The notes below the pieces were generated by a model, which saw only the letters and a list, made by a program, of their open reading frames with translations, searched no databases and was not told where the DNA came from. DNA of 64,000 nt. Origin: Eubacterium sp. Lineage in GTDB: Bacteria > Bacillota > Clostridia > Lachnospirales > Lachnospiraceae. Where the stretch lies: positions 1-64,000 of the forward strand of contig JAEFAB010000047.1 in NCBI GenBank assembly GCA_016292095.1. The letters are read 5' to 3'. How positions within the stretch are numbered: position 1 is the stretch's first letter; each line of letters begins with the position of its first letter. Positions 35,436 through 43,061 of this stretch are shown here, piece after piece. Made by a program: the position numbers and the translations under genes.

Positions 35436-36419
35436 CTACAATGACGCAATAAATTCCCTTCTGAATCCCTCCTGTTCCTGAAAAGCTTTCAGCTTCTCCT
35501 CATTTTTCTCCGAGTACCATGATTTATTGGAGTTGTAATAGTAGTTTACAATCTTCCAAAACTTCTCCGGATATGAAAAAAGAGCTTTCAGCACCGTATA
35601 CTCTTCCTTCTTTAAAGGATTCTCCGTTTCGTAATGTCCCAACACCTCATGACCCAAAGCAATATTCCAGTTGTTTTTTTCCAGAACTTTTCTTAAGAAA
35701 TCATATACATCCTGAATCCGTGGACCATAGTAAACCTTCGAAAGATGAACCAGCACCGGATTCTGTTGTTCAAAGCCTATGGCATGCTGATTGTAATTTC
35801 CATGAAGGATCTGTTTCTGGCAAATTGCATTCCGGTATAGTTCCTCATACGCTGACTGTTCCAACAATGTAACAGTCTCTTTTCCCTGATTCCAATACGC
35901 TTCAATAATTCCCTGAAGATATCGCTCAAAGTAATTCTTATTTTTTCTTTTCCCAATATAGTTTTTAATGTGTAAGATTTCCTTATTGTGTTTCCGGAAT
36001 GCATCCAGCATATTTTTCGCCGGATAGATTCGCACAGTTTCATCCCAAATCGTCGCCATCTCCCTACAGTGTTTGTGAATTTTTCCAAGGTTCTTCGCTG
36101 CTTTTTCCAAATGCTCTCTCCTTCGAATGTCACATTCTTCTACATCATATATTTTTTTCAATACATAGCCGAATCCATCTTCCCCAACGCTAATTATTCG
36201 ATTTTCTTTATTATGTATCAACTTCTCAGTTTTAATCCCTCCCTGTTCCAGATATTCCTGGACCGTGAATATGGTTTCCAGTTTTTCTTCACTGAAATCA
36301 TATTCCATCAGAATATATTTTCCCGTAGCCGTATAACATCCATAGTTTCCCCGATACTTAAAAGCGCTATCGACCTTCAGATCGTACTGTTCAAAGATTC
36401 CTATTGCCTTTTCATTCAT
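35436..36419 (-). CDS. CotS-family spore-coat kinase-like protein, likely catalytically altered
   Basis: The 327-residue protein has the CotS/aminoglycoside-phosphotransferase-like fold: an N-terminal lobe with YILMEYDFSEEKL, then a catalytic-loop region, and DVYDFLRKVLEKNNWN, typical of CotS proteins. The catalytic loop reads LHGNYNQHAIGF where kinases have HGD; the Asp is Asn, so phosphotransfer is doubtful. I use the ATG at 36419 with GGTGG upstream rather than a GTG three codons earlier. Together with the SipL-like gene it supports a spore-forming host. Confidence 0.82.
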   Translation of the reverse strand: MNEKAIGIFEQYDLKVDSAFKYRGNYGCYTATGKYILMEYDFSEEKLETIFTVQEYLEQGGIKTEKLIHNKENRIISVGEDGFGYVLKKIYDVEECDIRRREHLEKAAKNLGKIHKHCREMATIWDETVRIYPAKNMLDAFRKHNKEILHIKNYIGKRKNKNYFERYLQGIIEAYWNQGKETVTLLEQSAYEELYRNAICQKQILHGNYNQHAIGFEQQNPVLVHLSKVYYGPRIQDVYDFLRKVLEKNNWNIALGHEVLGHYETENPLKKEEYTVLKALFSYPEKFWKIVNYYYNSNKSWYSEKNEEKLKAFQEQEGFRREFIASL

Positions 36420-36512
36420 ACATTCCACCCACTTCGCGTCTGTTTTCTACTCCTAGACTATGAGTGGGCCTCGGCTTTTATGACATTGAGTGGAATGCAA
36501 TTTACCAAAAGA

Positions 36513-36540
36513 AAAACACCGGACCAGCTTCCGATGTTTT
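36513..36540 (-). terminator. Terminator after cca
   Basis: AAAACACCGG (36513-36522) pairs with CCGATGTTTT (36531-36540) with one wobble pair. The minus strand continues TTC then TTTT. Moderate terminator just past the cca stop. Confidence 0.65.
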
Positions 36541-36546
36541 CCTCGT

Positions 36547-37914
36547 TTATATTAATTTTTTCGCTTCTTCCATTAACAGTTCTTTTTGATTTTTTTGCGG
36601 TTCCTTCAAAACAATATCCATTAACTCATCCAGAACCGTTCCTATTTTTTCTCCCACAGGGCATCCTATGGCAATCAAATCCTTCCCGGAAATATTCATC
36701 TCCTTAATGGAAGTACAAATCCCTTCTTTAACAATCAATTCATACTGTTCTTTCGTGTACAGATAGGCATCAAATCCGTTTTCTTTTCCATAGTCGCTTT
36801 TTCCCTGGAAATCTGCATAAACCAATTGCAAATAATTGTCATAAATATCTTTACCGATTTTATAAACACTTCTGCGAATCGCTTCCGGACTTGCTCCCAA
36901 CGCTGTGGTTGTAGGCCGGTCATCATGACAATCCACCAGTTTCGAAACTACCTTAATTGTCTTGTTATCCATCTTCATCCGACGCATCACTTCCACTGCC
37001 ATGGTACTCCCCACATGGGCATGCCCGTAAAAATGATCTCTGCCATCCTTGGTAGTCCTACTCTTCGGTTTTCCCACATCATGTAACAGTGCTGCCCATC
37101 GCATGGTTTTATTTGCCTGCACATGCTTCATCACTTCCACGGTGTGCCTTCCCACATCATATTTGTGGTACGGCGTATTCTGCGGGCATTCCACCATGGC
37201 ATCAAACTCCGGCAATACTACCTTCGTCACTCCCAACTCATATGCATCCATGATTTTTTCCGGATGCTTGGAAAGAAGAAGCTTTTCCATTTCCGTATGT
37301 ATTCTCTCTGCACTGATTTTTTCCAGAGTCGGAGCCAACGTCCGAATCGCTTCTTTCGTGGTCTCTGATACGGTAAATCCCAACTGCGCGGAAAAACGAA
37401 TTGCACGAAGAATACGCAATGCATCTTCTTCAAAACGCTGTTCTGCTTTTCCTACACAGGTAATGCACTTTCGCTGCAAATCTCCCATTCCGTCAAAGGC
37501 ATCGATTAATCCCACCGTCGGATTGTAGGCCATGGCATTGATGGTAAAGTCTCTGCGCTTCAAATCTTCAATCAGATTAGAAGTATACTCCACGGAGTCC
37601 GGATGTCTTCCGTCAGTATATTCGCCGTCAATTCGATAGGTTGTTACTTCATAACCTTCCCCACCAATTCGTACTGTCACGGTGCCATGCTGTAAACCGG
37701 TATCCAAAGTCTTATGAAAAACATCTTTTACCTGCTGTGGCAAAGCTGACGTGGTAATATCCCAGTCATCCGGCGTACGCCCCAAAATGGCATCCCGGAC
37801 ACAACCGCCCACCGCAAAGGCTTCATGACCGTTTTCTTCCAAAACAGACAAAATAATCTTTACATTCCGTGGTACATCTATTTTAAAATCTTTGTTTCCA
37901 TTATATTGTTCCAT
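36547..37914 (-). CDS. cca: CCA tRNA nucleotidyltransferase with HD domain
   Basis: It adds or repairs the 3-prime CCA of tRNAs. Class II signatures are clear: AVGGCVRDAILG (about 34-45), the metal pair in DDWDITT (Asp50, Asp52), and RRDFTINAMAYNP. A C-terminal HD domain has ALLHDVGKPKSR and HAHVG, the phosphohydrolase activity known from some family members. The ATG follows the upstream stop directly (TAAATG), with GGAGG inside the end of the MocR-type gene, so translation of the two is probably coupled. Confidence 0.95.
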   Translation of the reverse strand: MEQYNGNKDFKIDVPRNVKIILSVLEENGHEAFAVGGCVRDAILGRTPDDWDITTSALPQQVKDVFHKTLDTGLQHGTVTVRIGGEGYEVTTYRIDGEYTDGRHPDSVEYTSNLIEDLKRRDFTINAMAYNPTVGLIDAFDGMGDLQRKCITCVGKAEQRFEEDALRILRAIRFSAQLGFTVSETTKEAIRTLAPTLEKISAERIHTEMEKLLLSKHPEKIMDAYELGVTKVVLPEFDAMVECPQNTPYHKYDVGRHTVEVMKHVQANKTMRWAALLHDVGKPKSRTTKDGRDHFYGHAHVGSTMAVEVMRRMKMDNKTIKVVSKLVDCHDDRPTTTALGASPEAIRRSVYKIGKDIYDNYLQLVYADFQGKSDYGKENGFDAYLYTKEQYELIVKEGICTSIKEMNISGKDLIAIGCPVGEKIGTVLDELMDIVLKEPQKNQKELLMEEAKKLI

Positions 37915-39300
37915 TTAGTCCTCCAAAGCCCGGTTCATAATTTCCAGTGCTTTTTTCAAATCTTCTTCCTGAACGGCAGAATAATTAATAATAAACTGAT
38001 GTTTAAAATTTTCATTATCATTATAGCAGTATTCCGCCACCGTAGAAATATTAATATTGTTGTTTTTTAATTTTTCCACGTACTGCTCATCATCAATATC
38101 ACGATTAATCTTCAGAATAAAATGCAATCCGGCATTTTCTTCTTCAATGGTTACTTTATCAAAAATCGGAGATTCCTTAATTGCCGTCAAAATATGATTT
38201 CGATACTCCCGATAATAATTTCTCATTCGATTGATATGTCTTTCATAATATCCTAACCGGATAAAGTTTGCCAGCGTGTACTGTTCAAAACCGGTAACCG
38301 TACTGGAATAAAAGTCAAACTTTTCCCGAAATACTTTCATCAGTTTTTCCGGCAAAATCATATAAGCAATGCGAATAGACGGTGCCAATGTTTTTGAAAA
38401 GGTATTCATATAAATAACCCGTTCTTCATCAATACTGGCAAGGGTTGGAATCGGTTTGCCACTAAAACGAAATTCGCTGTCATAATCATCCTCGATAATA
38501 TAACTGTCGTTGTCTCTTGCCCACTGAATCAGCATATGTCTTCTTGCAACCGGCACAACACAACCGGTTGGAAAATGATGGGACGGCGACAAATGAACTG
38601 CTGACGCATTGCTTCCTTTCAGTGCTTCTACCTTTAAACCGTTCCGATCCACCGGAATCCGAATACAACGAATTCCGTTGCTTTCATAAACTTTTCCAAT
38701 TTTTTTATGTCCCGGATCTTCTACAGCAATCATAGAACTATGTCCCAAAATCTGTACAATCAGTCCATAAAGATATTCCGTTCCTGCACCGACAATAATG
38801 TTATTGGGATCAATACTCAAACCTCGATACTTTTCCAGATGCATGGAAATATATTGGCGAAGCGGCGCTACCCCCTGGCTCTCCGGACTTTCCAAAAAAG
38901 AGTTTTCCTGATCCAATAAGGTCTGTCGCATTACCTTAGACCAGGTGGAAAACGGAAAACTGTCATAGAGAATATGATTGGATTTAAAATCCACCAACCA
39001 TTTTTTACGTTTCTTTTCCGCCACGGGAATTCTCTTCTTTTTTCCCTGAATATATTTTCCGCCAATATCCCCGGCAAAATATCCTCTCTTTTCCTTTGCA
39101 AAAATATAACCTTCCGTCACCAATTGGGCATAGGCATTTTCCACGGTAATCACACTGATTCCGTGACTCTTTGCAAACTCCCTTTTGGAAGGCAGTTTTT
39201 CTCCCGGTTCAATTTTCCCGGTGAGAATATCATTTTTAATACAGTGATACAGATATTCATAAATGGGATGACTGCCCCTTTTTTCCAAATCATATAACAT
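37915..39300 (-). CDS. MocR/PdxR-type regulator (GntR helix-turn-helix plus aminotransferase-like domain)
   Basis: The 461-residue protein has a winged helix (about 10-75; LPSKREFAKSHGISVITVENAY) joined to a fold-type I aminotransferase domain with the pyridoxal phosphate lysine in NTFSKTLAPS (Lys303). Such regulators sense pyridoxal phosphate or amino acids and often control vitamin B6 salvage. The divergent neighbour is a pyridoxamine kinase, which fits PdxR-like control. The intergenic palindrome ATTGATAATATCAAT is a candidate site. It is co-directional with cca. Confidence 0.9.
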   Translation of the reverse strand: MLYDLEKRGSHPIYEYLYHCIKNDILTGKIEPGEKLPSKREFAKSHGISVITVENAYAQLVTEGYIFAKEKRGYFAGDIGGKYIQGKKKRIPVAEKKRKKWLVDFKSNHILYDSFPFSTWSKVMRQTLLDQENSFLESPESQGVAPLRQYISMHLEKYRGLSIDPNNIIVGAGTEYLYGLIVQILGHSSMIAVEDPGHKKIGKVYESNGIRCIRIPVDRNGLKVEALKGSNASAVHLSPSHHFPTGCVVPVARRHMLIQWARDNDSYIIEDDYDSEFRFSGKPIPTLASIDEERVIYMNTFSKTLAPSIRIAYMILPEKLMKVFREKFDFYSSTVTGFEQYTLANFIRLGYYERHINRMRNYYREYRNHILTAIKESPIFDKVTIEEENAGLHFILKINRDIDDEQYVEKLKNNNINISTVAEYCYNDNENFKHQFIINYSAVQEEDLKKALEIMNRALED

Positions 39301-39336
39301 TGGCGGCTCCTTTCTGGTCTTATGTTTCTTTCAATA

Positions 39337-39351
39337 ATTGATAATATCAAT
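39337..39351. promoter_or_regulatory. Candidate operator between the MocR regulator and pdxK
   Basis: ATTGATAATATCAAT is an exact 15-bp palindrome around a central A, placed between the divergent genes. A TATAAT at 39368-39373 is a plausible -10 for pdxK, though I see no good -35. MocR proteins often use direct repeats, so binding here is a guess. Confidence 0.4.
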
Positions 39352-39407
39352 AATACCACATTCAATGTATAATGCAATCATTGTTACAACTAGGTTGGAG
39401 GTAAACC

Positions 39408-40256
39408 ATGAAACGATTAATGACAATTCAGGATATATCATGTATTGGAAAGTGCTCTCTTACGGTGGCACTGCCAATTATTTCTTCTATGGGAATTGAA
39501 ACTGCCATTGTACCTACTGCAGTTCTTTCCACCCATACTCAGTTTCCGAATTTTACCTTCCGTGATTTAACGGATGATTTGGAACCTATCAAAAAACACT
39601 GGGAAAGTCAGAAGTTCCAATTTAGCACAATTTATACCGGATACCTTGGTTCTCAACGTCAGATTAAAATTGTATCAGAATTCTTTGATACTTTTGGCAG
39701 CAAAGATAATTACATTGTGGTCGATCCCGCCATGGCAGAGGATGGAGTTCTCTATCCCGGATTTGATGGGCATTTTGCTAAAGAGATGAAACATTTATGC
39801 GGCAAGGCAGATATTATTCTTCCGAATATTTCCGAAGCGTGCCTGATGTTGGGAGAAACCTATCCCGGTGAAGATGCCTCTTTGGAATTCCTTCAGGAGT
39901 TATTAAAGAAATTAGTAGCATTGGGATGCAATACTGCAGTAATTACCGGCGTTTCTTTCCCGGACGGCACCCTGGGCTTTTTAGGATATCACAAAAAAAA
40001 TAAGGAATTCTTCAGTTATGGAACTGAAAAAATTCCTTATCGTTCTCATGGGACCGGCGATGTCTTTTCCAGCACATTCTCCGGTGCGTTAACCAAGGGC
40101 TTTTCCATTGAGGAAGCCTTAATAGTTGCTGCAGATTATACCTGTGCCTGCATCAAGAATACTTATCTTGATCCGGAACATGTAACCTATGCAGTAAATT
40201 TTGAAGCAGAAATTCCTTATCTGCTGAAATTACTATCCATTATTCCTTCAGAGTAA
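39408..40256 (+). CDS. pdxK: Pyridoxamine/pyridoxal kinase
   Basis: This ribokinase-fold enzyme phosphorylates B6 vitamers with ATP. The catalytic Asp lies in SHGTGDVFSS (Asp218). Other signatures are TIQDISCIGKCSLT at the N-terminus, VDPAMAEDG and LPNISEA. The 282-residue length is normal. GGAGG lies before the ATG. It is divergent from the MocR-type regulator, which suggests B6-dependent control. Its last codons overlap, antisense, the end of the decayed binding-protein fragment at 40240-40362. Confidence 0.93.
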   Translation: MKRLMTIQDISCIGKCSLTVALPIISSMGIETAIVPTAVLSTHTQFPNFTFRDLTDDLEPIKKHWESQKFQFSTIYTGYLGSQRQIKIVSEFFDTFGSKDNYIVVDPAMAEDGVLYPGFDGHFAKEMKHLCGKADIILPNISEACLMLGETYPGEDASLEFLQELLKKLVALGCNTAVITGVSFPDGTLGFLGYHKKNKEFFSYGTEKIPYRSHGTGDVFSSTFSGALTKGFSIEEALIVAADYTCACIKNTYLDPEHVTYAVNFEAEIPYLLKLLSIIPSE

Positions 40257-40362
40257 AATTATAATTTTCTTTCAAAGCATTTTTTAATTGTCGGCTGGCA
40301 GTATTGAGACGCTCATTCATCAGGGTGTTCCAATCTGCCAGTTTTGCTTTTACGTTATCTAT
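40240..40362 (-). pseudogene. Relic of the C-terminus of a sugar-binding protein
   Basis: On the minus strand the frame reads IDNVKAKLADWNTLMNERL, continues to KENYNFTLKE and ends at TAA. The binding lipoprotein at 24653-26335 ends VDNVKSKLADWNTKINDRL and then KDNYGFTDSDFEK. By hand 25 of 40 residues match, including spacing and stop. An in-frame TGA lies three codons upstream of the homologous part, and no start or ribosome-binding site exists. It is therefore the leftover 3-prime end of a lost paralogue, now between pdxK and metK. Confidence 0.85.
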
Positions 40363-40375
40363 GCTTTTTCACATT

Positions 40376-41563
40376 TTATAAATAACTCTTTAATACATCG
40401 ACTTTATCAATTGCTTCCCATGGTAAAGAAATATCATTTCTTCCGAAATGTCCGTAGGCTGCAGTCTGCTTGTAAATTGGTCTTCTCAAATCAAGCATCT
40501 TAATGATTCCTGCCGGGCGAAGATCAAAGTTTTCACGAATGATTTCCACTAATCTTTCATCGGAAAGAACTCCGGTTCCAAAAGTATCCACCATAACAGA
40601 GGTTGGCTGTGCCACACCGATTGCGTAAGAAAGCTGGATTTCACATTTCTTTGCCAATCCTGCGGCTACAATGTTCTTTGCCACATATCTTGCTGCATAT
40701 GCTGCGGAACGGTCTACCTTAGTACAATCCTTTCCTGAGAAAGCTCCACCGCCGTGTCTTGCATATCCACCGTAAGTATCTACAATAATCTTACGTCCTG
40801 TAAGACCGGAGTCCCCCTGTGGTCCACCGATTACAAATCGACCTGTTGGATTGATAAAGAATTTTGTATTTTCATCTACCATTTCCTGTGGAATCACCGC
40901 ATCAATCACATATTTTCTGATATCTTCATGAATCTGTTCCTGTGTCACTTCCGGATTATGCTGTGTGGAAATAACAACTGCATCCACTCTAGCCGGCTTT
41001 CCGTCTTCATCATATTCCACAGTTACCTGACTCTTTCCGTCCGGACGTAAATAATCCAGTGTTCCATTCTTACGAACTTCTGTTAATTTTCTTGTTAACT
41101 TATGAGCCAAAGAAATCGGATATGGCATAAATTCTTCTGTTTCATCAGTTGCATAACCAAACATCATACCCTGATCTCCGGCACCGATTGCTTCGATTTC
41201 ATCTTCACTCATAGTATGTTCCTTTGCTTCCAACGCCTTATCAACACCCATGGCAATATCTGCAGACTGTTCATCTAATGCAGTGATAACACCACAAGTA
41301 TCACAGTCAAAACCATACTTTGCTCTGTCATAACCAATTTCTCTAATGGTATCTCTTACCACTTTCTGAATATCCACATAGCCTTCTGTGGTAACTTCAC
41401 CCATTACCAATACCAATCCTGTAGTAATTGCTGTTTCACAGGCAACACGGCTGTTTGGATCCTGTCTCATTAATTCATCTAAAATGGCATCGGAAATCTG
41501 ATCACAGATTTTATCCGGATGTCCTTCTGTTACGGATTCTGAAGTAAATAATCTCTTTTCCAT
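40376..41563 (-). CDS. metK: S-adenosylmethionine synthetase
   Basis: It makes SAM from methionine and ATP. The 395-residue length and the signatures [16 protein letters not shown] (about 15-30), [12 protein letters not shown] and [16 protein letters not shown] are diagnostic. A SAM-I riboswitch and terminator fill the leader, giving feedback by the product. Its transcript runs into the binding-protein relic, with no clear terminator seen in between. Confidence 0.97.
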   Translation of the reverse strand: MEKRLFTSESVTEGHPDKICDQISDAILDELMRQDPNSRVACETAITTGLVLVMGEVTTEGYVDIQKVVRDTIREIGYDRAKYGFDCDTCGVITALDEQSADIAMGVDKALEAKEHTMSEDEIEAIGAGDQGMMFGYATDETEEFMPYPISLAHKLTRKLTEVRKNGTLDYLRPDGKSQVTVEYDEDGKPARVDAVVISTQHNPEVTQEQIHEDIRKYVIDAVIPQEMVDENTKFFINPTGRFVIGGPQGDSGLTGRKIIVDTYGGYARHGGGAFSGKDCTKVDRSAAYAARYVAKNIVAAGLAKKCEIQLSYAIGVAQPTSVMVDTFGTGVLSDERLVEIIRENFDLRPAGIIKMLDLRRPIYKQTAAYGHFGRNDISLPWEAIDKVDVLKSYL

Positions 41564-41639
41564 TTTTTCTCACCTTTCATTTATTATTACTCTGTTATAC
41601 TGTTCCGGTATACCGAGATGGAGTTTCAATCTCCCGTAT

Positions 41640-41670
41640 ACATAAAGAAAAGTCCACATAAAGTGGACTT
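41640..41670 (-). terminator. Riboswitch-controlled terminator in the metK leader
   Basis: AAGTCCAC (41650-41657) and GTGGACTT (41663-41670) form an 8-bp stem with TTTTCTTT after it on the minus strand. It is the expression platform of the SAM riboswitch just upstream. Confidence 0.85.
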
Positions 41671-41690
41671 GAAATCAAGGTTATCAAATC

Positions 41691-41790
41691 CTCTTATTGA
41701 TCAGCTATTGCTGCTCGGGTAGGCACCTTCCTCATCGGGGGTTGCCGTGGCTTCATCGATCCTTGTATCTCCGCCATCTCTTAATAAGAG
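41691..41790 (-). ncRNA. SAM-I (S-box) riboswitch
   Basis: The minus strand starts CTCTTATTAAGAG, then ATGGCGGAG, the core GATGAAGCCACGGCAACC, and GGAAGGTGCC, and closes with AATAAGAG pairing to the start (helix P1). These match S-box conserved blocks in order. It lies between the promoter and the terminator upstream of metK, so high SAM should end transcription early. Confidence 0.93.
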
Positions 41791-41812
41791 TAATATATTT
41801 CACACAGTGATT

Positions 41813-41841
41813 GTTATATCATTAGTTTTTATGGATGTCAA
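41813..41841 (-). promoter_or_regulatory. metK leader promoter
   Basis: On the minus strand TTGACA (41836-41841), a 17-bp spacer and TATAAC (41813-41818). Transcription would start about 15 bp before the riboswitch. Confidence 0.75.
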
Positions 41842-41851
41842 CAAGTTTCCC

Positions 41852-42976
41852 CTAATTCTTTTGAAGCTTAATATAATTCTTATATACCTTTAACGTAACC
41901 GTTTCACCAATAGAATACTTATTCTTTGAGCTGGACATTTTGTATTCGATCATTCTGTAACCATCTGATGTACGGATACGAATGATATATACCACTCCCG
42001 GTTTTTTATTATAAGACATTCCTATTTCTTCTTCGCAACCACAGATTTCTCCGGTTATAGTCTTCCCATGAATCATAACCGATATAAATCTGTAAAATTG
42101 GGCAGATGATTTATAAATGCATACGATTTCAATAATTAAAATAAGCCCAAACCCTGTCACCCCTAGTAAGATGCCGAAAATTTCTTTGCCACCGATTTTC
42201 CCTATAGATTTTAGCAAACCTACAGAAATTACAATTAATATCGGTGTTGCTATGAACAAAAAAAATCCAAAATATGACATTGCAAAACAGTTCCAAAGAT
42301 TGACATGTGCCACTTTGCAATGGACAAACGATGCTCCACCGTTGTACCCGATAACATCAGGGATTGATTCAAAACTTAAATCTTTAAGATTTTCTATGGT
42401 CTTTCTCTTTCCATTTTTCTTTAATAAAAGAACGATATTGCCAAAGACCTTTAACGTTACAATGCATCCCGCACTATAGAATCTACAGTCTTTTTGTATT
42501 TTATATTTTTTATATTCAAAAGTTCTTTGGCCAACCGGGGTACTTACCATTATTGTTAACAGACTATTTTCTTGATCAACTTTGAGAACTGTTCCTTGAA
42601 TCTTCTTTCCAAATATCCGCACAACAATTTCATCATATATGCCACGTAAAATATTGAACAGGAGCCAAATTGTCACAAAGCCAAACACAGGGATACAAAC
42701 TATCGAAAACATCAAGCCAACATCATCCCCATAAATTGCTGCATATATTCCCATAAATGTACTAGTTAACATCGCCAGCTCAAACACAATCCCCCATAAA
42801 TATTCCCATTTTGTAGTACCTGCCGCCCTAATAAAAATATTCTTATTTTCCTTCTTTATTTTTCCATTCTCCTGCAACGGAACTGTCGAACCTTCAATTA
42901 TTTTCCCCAGCACTTCTTTATTCTCAGTTTTCAAAACCTCATTGTGGTCAATTATTTTCTTCGCCATAATATCCAT
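41852..42976 (-). CDS. Membrane protein with two copies of a TM-pair/beta-domain unit
   Basis: The 374-residue protein appears to be an internal duplication. Each half has two membrane helices (about 58-105 and 230-295) followed by a small beta domain. The first domain begins GKKIQGTVLKVDQE and ends CIVTLKVFGNIVLLLKKN. The second begins GKTITGEICGCEEE and ends ETVTLKVYKNYIKLQKN. The pattern resembles DUF3592-type proteins, whose function is unknown. It is AT-rich and lies alone between metK and leuA. Two possible ATGs (MDIMAKK) are close together with only a weak ribosome-binding site. Confidence 0.7.
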   Translation of the reverse strand: MDIMAKKIIDHNEVLKTENKEVLGKIIEGSTVPLQENGKIKKENKNIFIRAAGTTKWEYLWGIVFELAMLTSTFMGIYAAIYGDDVGLMFSIVCIPVFGFVTIWLLFNILRGIYDEIVVRIFGKKIQGTVLKVDQENSLLTIMVSTPVGQRTFEYKKYKIQKDCRFYSAGCIVTLKVFGNIVLLLKKNGKRKTIENLKDLSFESIPDVIGYNGGASFVHCKVAHVNLWNCFAMSYFGFFLFIATPILIVISVGLLKSIGKIGGKEIFGILLGVTGFGLILIIEIVCIYKSSAQFYRFISVMIHGKTITGEICGCEEEIGMSYNKKPGVVYIIRIRTSDGYRMIEYKMSSSKNKYSIGETVTLKVYKNYIKLQKN

Positions 42977-42997
42977 CCCATTGTTCGATTTTTTTCA

Positions 42998-43056
42998 ATA
43001 AAAGAGTCGTCTTACTTTTGGTGTCAGTACACACCTTCAAAGTAACGACGACTCTT
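42998..43056 (-). terminator. Terminator after the leuA fusion gene
   Basis: AAGAGTCGTC (43002-43011) pairs with GACGACTCTT (43047-43056). The stem continues through TTACTTT/AAAGTAA with one bulged base and an inner GGTGT/ACACC. Four T follow on the minus strand. Strong, long stem. Confidence 0.85.
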
Positions 43057-43061
43057 CGTAA

